Source: Ochotona curzoniae
Taxonomy: Eukaryota > Chordata > Mammalia > Lagomorpha > Ochotonidae
Length of the DNA stretch: 64,000 nucleotides
Assembly (NCBI RefSeq): GCF_017591425.1
Contig: NW_024467106.1
Location: 25,410,501 to 25,474,500, forward strand
Direction of reading: 5' to 3'
In this document: positions 20,960 to 32,219 of the stretch, in pieces
Layout: every line of letters begins with the position of its first letter
Position numbering within the stretch: the first letter of the stretch is position 1
Position numbers and translations under genes: made by a program
The notes under the pieces: generated by a model
Databases searched by the model: none
The model's input: only the letters and a program-made list of their open reading frames with translations
Told to the model about the DNA's origin: nothing

Positions 20960-21268
20960 TTTTTAAAGATTTTTTAAAATATGGTTTTGTTTGAAAGACA
21001 GTTATTGGAGAGAGAGGGAGCGATACAGACAATATTCCATCCACTGGTTTACTCCCCAGATGGCCCCAACAACCAGAGCTCGCCCAGTCTGAACCTAGGA
21101 GCCAGAGGATTCTCCTGGGTTTTCCACTTGGGTGTGGGGGCCCAACCACTTGGGCCATCTTCTGCAGCTTTCTGAGGTCTTAATTAGGCAGCTGGATCAG
21201 AGATGAGTAACTAGGACCTGAGTTGACACTCATATGAGTTGGTGGCACCACAGTGCCAGCCCTAGACT
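20960..21268 (-). repeat. Old full-length C-family SINE
   Basis: Inverted tail TTTAAAGATTTTTTAAAATATG, then GAGAGAGAGGGAGCGATAC, CATCCACTGGTTTACTCCCC-AGATGGCC, CCCAGTCTGAACCTAGGAGCC, GGTTTTCCACTTGGGTGTGG, CACTTGGGCCATCTTCTGC, GCAGCTGGATCAGAGATG and inverted head GGTGGCACCACAGTGCCAGCCC. The head resembles the rabbit/lagomorph-wide GGGCTGGCGCTGTGG type rather than the pika-specific one. Confidence 0.82.
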
Positions 21269-21968
21269 ATTTTTCTTGAAGTCATACTTCAGGCTGTTGG
21301 AACCTCTAGATTGGCTTCATATATTGGGTCTACTTACTCTTCCTTGAAATCTCTATCCTGTTGGCCCATTCTAGATAGTCTTTGAAAACTTGATTTGGAT
21401 AAATAAAAATTAAGTTGTTAATACTTTCAGGAGGTAAATGCACACGATGACATGGCCAACACAGAGGAAAGGGAGACAAAGGTAGGGGAGTATGAGATGG
21501 CACGATTTGCTGCCAAGTGCTAGCACATACCCTTTCTCTACAGTCGAAATGACTCAGAAGGGCTTCCCCGCACTGCTGCGACTTCTCAACAGACAGATTC
21601 CCAGAAGAGTCACAATGGGGAAGCGAGGCTCAGATGAGTTAGAGGGGTGAGAAAGAGACTTGCCTGAGTTCTTGTCATTTGACATTTCACCTTTGTCCTA
21701 CTATAAAGAGCAAACTCCACTACACTTTGAGTTTCATTGTATAATTTCCTGTGACATCTCAGAAAGCTAGAGCTCTGCCCCATTACTGAAGCAAAAAAAT
21801 TCAGAGGCTAAATAACTGACCAGATCAAAAGAGAAAGGAAGAAAAGCAGTGTAGAAGGGTCATGTGTTATCAAGATATGATGGCACTTAGTCTGTGCGAA
21901 ATGAAATTAATAATGAATAAAATAAATGAAATTTATTCTTGGTGAAAAAAATTGTTGAAATTCATATA
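21269..21968. other. Unassigned sequence
   Basis: No element recognised; 21420-21720 is slightly richer in G and C and appears unique. Confidence 0.4.
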
Positions 21969-22096
21969 TACAAGGGGTCTGCAAAAAGTTCATGGAAATA
22001 CATATTATGAAAAAATTATAAATGCACCGTAAGTACTTTCACAACAAAATAATCTTTTAATTCTGTTTTTATGAACATTTTGAAGTATTTTTGTAC
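21969..22096 (+). mobile_element. Short inverted-repeat DNA transposon relic (MITE-like, copy 1)
   Basis: GGGGTCTGCAAAAAGTTCATGG at one end mirrors TTATGAACATTTTGAAGTAT at the other, giving imperfect terminal inverted repeats about 28 bp long around an AT-rich centre, with TA at both outer ends. A TA target and this end sequence fit a non-autonomous Tc1/mariner-type element. No transposase. A related copy in the opposite orientation lies at 36592-36712. Confidence 0.6.
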
Positions 22097-22502
22097 AGAT
22101 TATTAGGACAATATTATGACAGATATTTGCTGGAGATACCACAACTCTTGAGTAAGAAACGTGTGTGGCCTTCCTGACCTTGGCAATCAATAACGGTAAA
22201 GCATCAAACAGGGATCACACAATATGCACCAGAGGCAGGTCCTGACCCATTGCTAGGCCATGGTAATAAAACTCAGAGAGCTGGAAATAGAAAGAGAGGT
22301 TGAGTGTCCCTGGATAGTACTAAAAGTTGAAGCTGAGAACCAGAAGCAAACTCCAAAGCTGGGGTCACACCTGGATTCAAAGTCGGTAGAGGAAGCTTAA
22401 GACAGAAAACTGGAAAAAACAAAAGTGGGGCAGCAAATAAAAGGAAGTAAAGCAGATAGAATCCTATTTAATCATTTTACAAATGTTGAAAATGTGAAAC
22501 AT
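22097..22502. other. Unassigned sequence
   Basis: No element recognised. Confidence 0.4.
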
Positions 22503-22590
22503 TGAATCTTTTCTCTCTCTCTCTCTCATTCTCTCCTTCTTAATTCATTCCCTATGTCACCCTGCTTCCTAATAAATAAGTAAATGCTTT
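22503..22590 (+). repeat. CT run with SINE-like 3' tail
   Basis: TTTTCTCTCTCTCTCTCATTCTC followed by TTCCTAATAAATAAGTAAATG resembles the end of a C-family SINE, but the 5' part is not recognisable. Confidence 0.4.
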
Positions 22591-24277
22591 CAATTTAAAA
22601 ACTTTCAAAAACAATATTTACATAACCCAATTTCCCGTTTATCATGCAAGTCTGAAGTCAAACTTGGTCATATTTTCTTCATATGAAACATATTCAGTTA
22701 CCCAAATTTTTGTGAGTTTCTACCTATTGTGACCAAAGGACTATAGTTATGGTTTCATAGGTAGGGCCTATTTAAATTATTATAGCTCTTGTTTTAGTGA
22801 ATCTTATACTTTGGTGGGAATATCACTTACTAAATATGAAGGGCTATGTATATAATTGTGAAGTACTATGAACTTGATGAACAAAGCACTGTGAGTCAAA
22901 GAAGGGAAGGAGAAAACTGATAGTGCTTAAATATTGTTGTGCACTCTAAGGAGTCACCAATTGGGTTGAGTCTGAAGCAGTGAAAACCAACCCAGACTTA
23001 GGAAGCCAAAAGTGCTGAAAGAGCCTCCTGTGCAGACACGACAACGGAGCTAAGTTCCCGGTGCTAGAGGAAGAGAGGTTGACTTTGTGAACAAATTGAA
23101 AGAAATCAAAGTGGCTGAAATGCACCAAATAAGGAATTATTGGAGATTAAGATGGAGATTTGTAGGCTTCAATTGTGAGAATTTTATAACTGTACAGTAT
23201 GAGGTCATTGACAGATTTAATTATTTCAGTTGCCATAATTTAGCACTCCTACCCTGCTTAATTGCAAGAAGTCTTCTCTTAACAGGTTTCCCTATCTCCA
23301 GTATGACTAAGAATCCTTGGAGGGCAATTAAATGGATCACAAACATGTACTGTTGTCACCAGCTGCCTCAGCCTGCCCTGCTGTATATCACCACCTGAAG
23401 GCCTGGGACTACCATCTCCCTTCAGTGTCTACTGCTTTCCTCTTTACTGCTTTTCTCCAAGTACGAACAGCACTGCTGCAATTTTAATAGACTTTATTCC
23501 AGCTTAAAAGTATAACACAGAGCAATGTAAAACCATTATTACATGGATCTCTTTTTCGAGCAAATCCATCCTTTGGCCTGGACCACCCCATGTTCATTGT
23601 TGTCTATTTCAGACCATCCAGAATAGTCTCCATGATATATAGAAGTTAAATAATTTTATCCCACCTTTACCCACCACTTCTTAGTTCCTGTCTTAGCATC
23701 ATACTCTTCCAATTATACATCACAATAGAAATGACTTCCATTCAGAGGAAGATGTAACTCCCAAGATCTTCTTACACCCATGGATGAGGTCCACCCCTTT
23801 AACTCCGAACCCAACAATTCAACATCAACAAAAGCTTAAGTCACAAATCTGCCTGGTTCAAGCATTCCCAAGTCACATCTTATTCTTTTCTATAATTCAA
23901 GGTAAAAGTCAGGTTTGGGATATGTCCTATCTGTAGGATCATTATCCAGACAAATGAAATAGCAAAATTCAGCCATAATTCATTCTATACCCATAAATAT
24001 AATACACATACTCTCTGAAGAGTACATCCTTAGCTATTTAATCATTTTTATTACATAAGTCAATCCCAGTTGCCTCTACATTCTAATGTGGAATAGACTT
24101 CCATTTTACTTTTGTATAACAAATCAATATTACTGAGTTTCCTCAAATAAAGGCACAATCTGCATCAAAATTAAATTTAACTCTCTGTCCTTGGCAAAAG
24201 AGAAACGTTCTTAAAAAGTGAACAAAAATTCTCACATTTAACTTCATCTCATATATAAGATCGATTTAATATGAAAC
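22591..24277. other. Unassigned sequence
   Basis: About 1.7 kb. I see no SINE, L1 or LTR phrase that I trust. The part at 23800-23960 (CATCAACAAAAGCTTAAGTC, CATTCCCAAGTCACATC) faintly recalls an old retroviral internal sequence but not enough to call. Confidence 0.35.
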
Positions 24278-24554
24278 TGTCCGGACCTGCAGGACACGAT
24301 GCTCAAACCCTGAGGGTGGACTGGGAATGCCGGGCTGCTGGCCCCCGGGCTGCTGGCCAAGAAACACATGGACTCAGGTACATGGTGAAAAGAGTGCCCA
24401 TGCCCTTTATTTTACCCCTCATATATATATGCCTCTACTCCATTCTGTCCCTCAACATTTACTGAGTCAATGGGTCATTGATGGCTAGTGTTTTATTTCA
24501 GAGTGCCTCATTACACAGTTATTCTAATTCTGACTCCTAGTGGTGAGCTATTCA
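24278..24554 (-). mobile_element. Candidate short solo LTR
   Basis: The 277-bp segment starts TG and ends CA. Read on the minus strand it has a TATATATATATG box (plus 24420-24430), then AATAAA (plus 24406-24411), then a GC-rich U5-like part with a repeated CCAGCAGCCCGG word, ending GGTCCGGACA. ATGAAAC occurs just before it (24271-24277) and again one base after it (24556-24562), like a target-site duplication. The TATA-to-AATAAA distance is short for a standard LTR, so the class is open; a MaLR-like or unknown LTR is possible. Confidence 0.45.
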
Positions 24555-25424
24555 AATGAAACTAAAAACGTGTGAAAATTCCTGCCATCACTATCAACCC
24601 AAGAACATGACTAATACAGGTACTAACTTCAGATTTCCAGCTCTCTGTCTCACATAGATATATGGATACGTTAAATCATATTCAGCAAAGAAACAATCAT
24701 AATCTTGTTCAATCAAGCATTCCAGAGATCAAAGATCAATCATTCTGCCAAATGGTACTCAATAAATGTTGTGATCAATAACCACCATTGCTGTTGAGAC
24801 ATTCGGAAGGCAAAGGGTCTGGTCCACTGTCAAGTATTAGTGGATTCTCTCAGAGAATCTGAGATGCAGTGGTTCAGCTCTGTGGTTTCATTCTTTTTCT
24901 TGAAAGCACTAGAATATGAACATCTTAGTACTTCTACTTTGATTACTCTGCTACCTTTGAATAAAGATAAAAGATCTCTGAGACAGCTGTGACTAAGTCA
25001 TCCAGTTTGGAGCTAGGGAAAACAGACTCTACAGAATGTGCAGCCCAGATGTCTACTTCGTTGGCTCTAGAGAGGAGCTCACTGCCCTTTCACCATCGTT
25101 AACGGGTTAAGGAGCGTATTCTCACTATAGTAAAGACATTGTGCTCATGTGTTAAAAATTATGGGCTCAAGTGTGATGACCAGATTAAGTTCAAAATAAC
25201 GTAAAATTGAATTTCTACTATATTTTGGATAAAGCTTTGGTCAAGCAGCATGATTTTTAGCTGTTTTTGGAGAAGAATTGATTAATAAAAATAATGTCTT
25301 CCAAAAGTGCCACCAGCAGTGATTGTGCAATCTAAAGATTCATTATTGACATCTAGCTTTATCAGAATCATTAATTTTTGTTATGTCATTGGTATGTTAC
25401 AAAACAATATGGTTGCTGTTTTTC
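24555..25424. other. Unassigned sequence
   Basis: No element recognised. GGTACTCAATAAATGTTGTG near 24752 is a possible L2-end scrap. Confidence 0.35.
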
Positions 25425-25752
25425 AAAAAATTTGTTTATTTTTATCGGAAAGTCAGATATACAAAGAGAAGCAGAGTCAGAGAGAAAGATTTTCCATCTG
25501 ATGGTTCACTCCCCAAGTGGTCACAATAGCCAGAGCTGAGTTAATTTGAATCCAGGAGTCAGGAGCTTCTTCTGGGTCTCCCACGCAGGTGCAGGGTCCC
25601 AAGGCTTTGGGCCATGATCAACTATTTTCCCAAGCCACAAACAGGGAGCTAGAAGGGAAGCAGGGCTTCTGGGATTAGAACTGGTGCTAATATGAAATCC
25701 AGGCATGTACCAGATGAGAATTTTAGGCACTAGGGTGTCACACTGAGCCCTA
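25425..25752 (-). repeat. Full-length pika-type C SINE
   Basis: Inverted tail AATTTGTTTATTTTTATCGG, AGTCAGATATACAAAGAG, CATCTGATGGTTCACTCCCC, TTTGAATCCAGGAGTCAGG, GGGTCTCCCACGCAGGTGCAGG, GGCTTTGGGCCATGATC, TTTCCCAAGCCACAAAC, TTCTGGGATTAGAACTGG and an inverted head ATTTTAGGCACTAGGGTGTC. Mid-age. Confidence 0.88.
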
Positions 25753-26474
25753 AAGTTGTTTTAATTCACGTTGCTACAGTAGCTCTTCAACCTAGTGTTA
25801 TGACAGCATTCTGAATGTTCTTAAATACCTAAAGCTAAATGCTGTCTGATATAATAAGTACACTAATGTGTCCTATGAAAGATAGAGGTTATGTCCCTGT
25901 AAAAAAAAAGGTACTCAATAAATATATAAGGTATTACAAAAGATACAAAAGGTTTTATTATGGTTATACTGAGTTTGTTTTCATCAACAATCTTTATTAC
26001 TATAACACATCAGGTAAAATCAAACATATTTATTATCTTTCAACTTTGATGATCTCTGATGAGTAGCTAAGAGGTTTTTAAATAGTGTAAATTAAAGTAT
26101 ATTTTTGAAAGTAAAATGAGTTTGATAAATCTAGTTAAAATTATTTTCATAATTTCAATAACAATAAATGAGATCAGGGTAGAGTTATAGCATGTAGAAA
26201 TACTGTTTATGTCTTTGGCTGTCACTAAAATTTGAAGGAAACAGAAGAGAATAGTCCCAGAGACTTTTATAAAGAACAGAATAATGAAAAATTGAGCATG
26301 ACCTATTCATGGTTATGGGTCTTGGGCAACAGGTCGGGACAGATCTGAAACCATCCTTGGAAAACAGAAACACTTTTCCTGTAAGTCTATTCTATTTTAA
26401 TTTCAAAGGATGGGAAATAACTGGATGAAGGAGAATCAAGATGATATAAGAGGATAAGAACTGCCCGTCATGCC
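25753..26474. other. Unassigned AT-rich sequence
   Basis: No element recognised; a weak L2-like GGTACTCAATAAATATATAAG occurs near 25910. Confidence 0.35.
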
Positions 26475-27648
26475 AATGTGTTTGATTTGACCAGGAGCAG
26501 AGACAGAGCAACAGATTCCAAACAGGCAGTGTGAGAACAGAGTGGATCTCCCAGCCAGGATACCCACTAGAGATGCCTCAGGTGCCATTTTGTGTAGGGA
26601 AGCAAAGATTATAGGGCAGGACTATGCATGCACCAAGCTTGAAGTAAACTCATTTCTGGCTCTGTGTATTGCACCAACATGAAAACTACAGGTCCCACCT
26701 AAAATAGGTCCTGTAGCCCCCAGATCTAACAGCCAGCAGATTCAAATCTCCATCACTGGCACATCAGGCACCATTTTATACAGTGTGGCAAAGGGATGCA
26801 CATGTGCTGAGCTGAGAGCAAATTCGCCTCCAATTCAGTGCATTGTACTTGGTCCCACAAGGAAAATAATGCCAACTTTGACATACTATGGATCAAAATA
26901 GGTCTGTGAAACCCTCAGACCTGATCGCCAGCAGGTTCCAGCAAGATCAACACCACCAACAACTCAGGACACCTGATATCTCCCTAATCCTGGAAACTGC
27001 TTGAATTGGAAGTGGGAGGAAGGTTATAGAGACAACAGTGCAAACACAGCATAGGATCACAGGAGTTGGAGGGTGGAGAGCCAGGAGCTAGGGCTTTAGA
27101 GACCATAGTGGAAGCCTAACACAAGAGCCTATATCTGAAACGTGCTGGAGGGAGTGGCACAAGTGACTGCAAACAAAGAACCATGTACCAACCACAATTA
27201 GTAAAAAAAAAAAATTGTTGGCCAAGAACAATATATCCAACAATGCTTTTCTTTGTCTTTGAAAATGAAATACAATTTTTCAACACTGAAGAAAAGCTCA
27301 AAGAATATGCCTCTTCCAGACCTGCCTTACAAATGATGCTTAAAGGTGTTCTCTTGACAACAAGTAGGAATAACACCCACCAAAACAAAATACAAATGTG
27401 AAGAACATCCCGGTAAAATAACAACAGAAGACTAAATCAAATAATGAACAACCCATTACTAAAATGACAAGACCAAATTTCCACCTATTTATACTAAACC
27501 TGAGTGTAAATGGTTTAAACCCATTAGTCAAATGTCACAGTTTAGTAGATTGCATTCAATAATAAACAAAGCCTATTTATACGTTGCCTACAGGAGACAC
27601 ATCTTGCCAACAAAGATCAGCAGAAACTCTATCTCATGGATTCTGATG
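26475..27648 (+). repeat. L1 5' part: 5'-region to start of ORF2
   Basis: From about 27180 the reading is clear L1. TCAACACTGAAGAAAAGCTC-AAAGAATATGCC and CCAGACCTGCCTTACAAATGATGC-TTAAAGGTG are the end-of-ORF1 phrases. AAATTTCCACCTATTTATAC and CCTGAGTGTAAATGG-TTTAAACCC, then CAGGAGACACATCTTGCCAAC, are the start of the ORF2 endonuclease (LNVNGLN and QETHL regions). Upstream, 26475-27180 has a repeated GCACCATTTT(G/A)T(G/A)(T/C)A and CAGCAGRTTCMA pattern in about 200-bp steps and may be the 5' region. Frames are broken, so it is a dead copy. Confidence 0.65.
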
Positions 27649-28172
27649 TTTTTGCTTTTATTTTCATTTCTTCAAAACTTTTTTTCATATTAAGTTCTTC
27701 ACTAACTCATATGTCATACAGTAGTATCATTTTCTTCAAAAAAGTTCTTGATTTTTTTTTTGTTCTTCAGAGACACATGAGTCATCTAGTATCGTGTTAT
27801 TCAACTTTATGATGTTGGATGTTGTAAATTTGTGATTTTTTTCCCTGTTATTGATTTTGTTTTGTGGCTTTTCACTTAAAGGGATGTATAGTAACTATGT
27901 AATGGAGACTATCATACCTAGATATGAGGATATAATACGCATCTCTACTTCCAGATCAAAGATGGACTCCGAATGAAACTGGTAAATTTATCTTGACAAT
28001 AGGATGCTGGACTCTCTGCCATTGTCTATGCCCAAAATCATGGACTCATGACTGCTTGTGAAGAACTATAGTATTTTAATAAAATAGGGGAGTGAGTAAT
28101 GGAGGGAGTCAGGAAAATCCAAGAACTTATGGAACCGTATCTTAAAATAATAATATTAATATAAATGGGAAA
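27649..28172 (+). repeat. L1 3' UTR joined to the L1 5' part
   Basis: Directly after CATGGATTCTGATG the sequence changes to a T-rich stretch and then to L1 3' UTR phrases: GATATGAGGATATAATACGCATC, CAGATCAAAGATGGACTCCG, GACAATAGGATGCTGGACTC, a weak purine tract GGGGAGTGAGTAATGGAGGG, CCAAGAACTTATGGAACCG and an AATAATAATATTAATATAAATGGG end. Same strand as the preceding L1 part. Most of ORF2 (rest of the endonuclease, reverse transcriptase) is missing between them. Confidence 0.65.
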
Positions 28173-30869
28173 AAACTGGATGAACAAATATCCTGAAACT
28201 GCATGTAAGTAAATTTCAGCAAAATTCCACAAATATGTCCTTAGTCTCCTCTCTTTATACTTTCATTTATAAAAACACTAGAAGCACACTTAGAAAGCTG
28301 GATAGGATAAAGAAATGGAGAGAATGCTAGATATTTTGAATGATATATTCCAGATGCAGAGTCCATTTGGACAACCAACAGGAAGAAGGAAATCAGCATG
28401 TCAGAGGATTATTGAGAAGTTGTGTATGTGATAAGTGTTATTGTGCAGATTGTAAGATATCTTCCTGACACATGTCAGCCATCCAAACATACAGCTGTTA
28501 TAATAAGGGATATAACCTTGTTAACCTCAGTGTGGCTAACTCTGGGTGGTAACATATCTGCGTAGTACAACCATCTACCCTACATTTGTTTAAAGTCATA
28601 CTTTTAGCCTTAAGGTTGATTTACCATCTTTTATGCAAATGGAGATTGCATTTACTAATTTGAGTGTATCCTTCTCATATGGGAGAAAATCAATAATTAC
28701 TTTTCCTTTGAGTAGATGAAGATTCTTTATGTTTTTTTTTTAACAACCCATTCCTATATTTGAGATTATTCTGTTTAAGAAGAGAACTGTGTAACTTCAG
28801 GTAATTCTCATCCTAGGTTTGTATTCATGATAGCTCAGTAATGTCTCTCAAAACATTAAACATACTGTATGAAAAGCAATAACAATAATGAAAACCTGGC
28901 ATGCCACTGTCCACCTGCTTCTTCTTTCATTCTTAATTATGTCATATTCTTGATTATTAAAATAGCACTATGTATCTCTTTTAACCTGTGTCCTAGGCGC
29001 CCCAGAGTTTGTTCAGTTCATCAAATATTCTTTGCTAGGAGGCATACCTGAGTTCAATTTCAGAAGAAACTGTCCTTTTTAAATGAATAGGCCTGTAAGC
29101 ATTCAACATTTTTATTTTGATTTGTATATTACGCTGTTGTAGGACTTAATTATGTTTATTTACTGAAAATGATTATCAACATCAGTCATCTTAAATTACC
29201 GCAGCAAAAATATGAAGAGAAAGTAGGAGAGAGAGAGGTCTAGCTGGAAAAATGTCAGCTTTATTTCTTGCTCATTTTGCTTGTCCACCATGAGATAACT
29301 TCACCATGTGTCTTCTTCACTGGGACCTAAAAGTCATCACTGCCCAACCAAGAATACAGTCAAATGTCATGGACATCAGAAAAGAGAAAGCAGTGAGACT
29401 ACTCATTGTCTTAATTTCTTCTTGGAAGTTACTCATGTCACTTCTGCTCACATTCAATAAACCTTCTAAAGTCACAAAGATTAGTCCACTTCAGGGATAA
29501 AACTCAAAAGTTGAATCAATCAGAGCACCAGGACTGTGTGAAATTCAAGACTTCACAAAGTAGTATTCACCGGAGCCACTGACAAACTCTCTTGACTTAG
29601 AAACTACAAGTAGAACAAATTATTTGCATCTCACAGATCTAATAAAAATAATAAAGAAAAATCTGTGTTAGCCCAACAAATGCATTCATTTGGAATGAAA
29701 TTACTTGTGTTATTGTTCATACTGATTCTGAAATCCTGCAAGGGAGGTATCACACAGTTGTCTACACTGTGGAAAGAAATGTTGCTTAATTAGGACCCAG
29801 TTCTTCTTAAGAGCAACATGCAGCTTTTGTCCTACTTGACACTTGAATTCACCTTCTAGGAGATTCTATTTTTCTATTATTCTCCATGGCTATAGCAGAC
29901 AATAGCATAAAAGATTAAGCAGACTTCCCTGTCTTCTTCTGTGTGTAAAAGGTCATATCTCCAATATTTTAAGTCATAAATAATCACTTTTAGTCCAGGT
30001 TTATGAGTCTTTTAGCATTATGATTCATCTCAAAAATATATTTTTAAAAATTCTAATTAGCAATATGTTCAAATGACAAACTTAACTTCAATTCCTTAAA
30101 TTGAGCATGTTGCTATGAGTAGCCACATCCATAATTTTTTTCTAGAGCTTTTTTGTCCAACTACAATGACAGATTTAGAGGTTTAAACAAAAGGCCAGAA
30201 TGCCATTTCCTTGCTTTGGTCCTTATCAAAAGACTGAATTCTAATTAGAAATCAAAAACTGCAGTTAAATGGTCTATTAAATTCAACCATAGTGACTGAG
30301 AAGCACTACAGATATCTTTTCTCCTACATCTGTCTAAAACTGTAAGTTCAAAGTTATTATCACAGATTTTACATCATATATCACACAACTGCATAACCTA
30401 GGATTCAATCTTATAGCATTTAATAATGTATTCTTCAACACCTAGGCTATGGTTGAGCCCATATCATGCATTTTCACTTTGGGTTCTGATCAAACCTCTC
30501 TTTGATAGAGCAAATAATTAACTCATGATCTTAGGGAAGTCATGTTGTAGTAACAAGTGAGCTGAATACTCACTGGTTTCCCAAAACAAACATCACTCTG
30601 CTTTTCATCCTTCATATATATCATAGGTAAGCTTCAGTTCTGCCCCATGTTTTCTCATTCCAGCACCTAGGGTAAAGGGCAGCCCAATGTGCAGTTTCAG
30701 TTCAGCAAAAATAAAGTTGGAAAAATCCTGAAAGGACTCCTCAATCTTCTGCTAAAACTATGTATCTGCCATGCCTTATCTGAAAAAAAGTTATAAGTCT
30801 AGCTTAGCACTTTTGGTCTATTATGATGAGACACCATGTGCTGGGCTTAGTATAAAAAGCCGGAATGTA
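28173..30869. other. Unassigned sequence, 2.7 kb
   Basis: AT-rich and without a repeat I can name. 29200-29480 has a loosely LTR-like texture (TGTCAGCTTTATTTCTTGC, CATTCAATAAACCTTC) but no clear ends. Short open frames at 28869-29051 and 29306-29500 have no support. Confidence 0.35.
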
Positions 30870-31025
30870 TTTCTTACAGAAGTCCAAGACCAACATAGCA
30901 GAGTAAAATGCCCACTTGCTAGTTCAGAATGTGAAAGTGTCAAAGTAGCTCTTGGGGACTGTTTTGTAAGGACACCAGTGCCATTTATGAGGGTCTTTGC
31001 TTTCATAACTTATGTCACTATATTA
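30870..31025 (-). repeat. MaLR-type LTR fragment
   Basis: Plus-strand phrases GAAGTCCAAGACCAACATAG, GGACACCAGTGCCATTTATGAGGG and CTTTGCTTTCATAACTTATGTCAC match the antisense order of a common MaLR LTR (GAAGTCCAAGATCAAGGTG, CACTAATCCCATTCATGAGGGC, CTCATGACCTAATCACC). It explains the 149-codon open frame that spans 30771-31220, which I do not accept as a gene. Confidence 0.6.
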
Positions 31026-31379
31026 GCAATTATGTTTTCAGTGCAGGAATTGAAAGGTGATAGGAGTATACAAATCATAAAACAAGACCTGGTCTTATGT
31101 CAATGGGTTAAGGCAGCTTACTCTCCACAAGAATCACTAGAAGCTCCCTCCCTTTTAATCTCCCATACCATTATTCAAAGACCTAATAAAATTTTGCTTA
31201 ATCATTATTGTAGACTGTGAATAAACAAATATAGAGAAGTACAAAAATAACTTGGTCTCTGTAAATTCTTTCCATGCCTTTCCCAACAGATCTAAATCCA
31301 TTTTTAATCTTTTAATCTTTAAGTAAGGAATTAACATAAATTTAAGAAACATCATAGAACTCACTTTTTAAAAATGATT
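31026..31379. other. Unassigned sequence
   Basis: No element recognised. Confidence 0.35.
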
Positions 31380-31515
31380 CTGTCAGACATCTGGCTGGTT
31401 TCAGCAGGATCTCTTGATTAGGATCTCACAGGTGAAAATCGAGGTGTTGGCCATGCAGGCTCCTACTAGGAGATCCTTCAAGCTCATTCAAAGCATTGAC
31501 AAAATCCCAGGACCT
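31380..31515 (-). repeat. Possible LTR fragment
   Basis: CACAGGTGAAAATCGAGGTGTTGGCCATGC, CAGGCTCCTACTAGGAGATCC recalls the antisense phrase 'GCTAAAATCAAGGTGTCGGCAGGGC...' of mammalian MaLR-type LTRs. Only a short piece. Confidence 0.35.
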
Positions 31516-31836
31516 ACAACAAAAACCTTTCCATACAAATCTTCTTTTTAACGAAAACAAAATGCTAAAAGCAAGACATTGCTTGAAGGCATCAGATAGG
31601 AAACGTGAAAAAGAATCGGCTTTCTAAAAGGTCTCTAACCGGTAGAAATTTCCTCCTGAGTAATCAAGAAGCATGACTGTTTTCTGTAACTAAAACAAAC
31701 AAAACAACAACAAAAACAACAATTCTAAAATCAAAATCAAATGTTATATAGAGTATTATCTTATTATAAATGCTATAAACATATTGCAGAACATTTTGAC
31801 ATTCATTCCTACGTATTGAAAACATGGAGTTTAAAA
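31516..31836. other. Unassigned AT-rich sequence
   Basis: No element recognised apart from an A/C-rich (AACA)n patch near 31690-31720. Confidence 0.35.
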
Positions 31837-31861
31837 AATAATAATAATAATAATAATAAAT
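31837..31861. repeat. (AAT)n microsatellite
   Basis: Eight AAT/ATA units in a row. Confidence 0.9.
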
Positions 31862-31985
31862 CTTAAAAAAAATGGAGTTTGTATTTAACACGTAAATACG
31901 AAAATATTGTATACGTTTTATCATTTAATTTTGAGAAGTTTTTAATCCAAATAGTTCCTTTTTACAAGCTACAAAAGGCCAAACT

Positions 31986-32219
31986 GGATGCGAGGGCGAT
32001 CTGGCTGCGACATCTGTCACCCCATTGATCGCCAGGGCTGATTCAGCTGATCTGGCTGGCTAGGCGGGTGTCCCCTTCCTAGGCTCCATGTGAGTCCCTC
32101 CTGAAGCTGCGCGCCTGGTCCAAGAGGACGACCATCCCCCCCTAGAAGAGGACCGGTCTTTGGTAAAGGGTATATGAGTAGCTGCGTTCCCCTGCTAGAA
32201 CCTCCAAACAAGTTCTCAA
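31986..32219 (+). pseudogene. RN7SK: 7SK snRNA retropseudogene (3'-truncated)
   Basis: The sequence begins at the exact 7SK 5' end, GGATG-GAGGGCGATCTGGCTGCGACATC, and follows 7SK through the HEXIM-binding stem (GATCGCCAGGG..GATCTGGCTGGCTAGGCGGG). It continues through CGAAGAGGACGACC-type, AGGACCGGTCTT and GGGTATA-GAGTAGCTGCG to CTAGAACCTCCAAACAAG-TCTCAA, about nucleotide 240 of roughly 331. The last quarter, including the 3' stem and terminator, is missing. There is an about 6-nt loss near 32082 and many CpG-type transitions. Direct repeats AAAAGGCCAAACT (31973-31985) and AAAATGCCAAACT (32218-32230), 12 of 13 identical, flank it; no A-tail. A non-functional retrocopy; upstream pol III promoter elements of the real gene are not expected and not seen. 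Confidence 0.93.

Noticed and set aside
23800..23960. Old retroviral internal sequence
   Set aside because: Only two faint phrases; not enough order to support a call.
29200..29480. LTR-like segment
   Set aside because: AATAAA is present but there are no definable ends, TATA or direct repeats.
30771..31220. 149-codon open frame, plus strand
   Set aside because: Its middle is an antisense MaLR LTR fragment (30870-31025), so the protein would be made largely of repeat sequence.
31986..32219. A functional 7SK gene
   Set aside because: The 3' quarter and terminator are missing, several conserved bases are changed, and it is flanked by target-type direct repeats.
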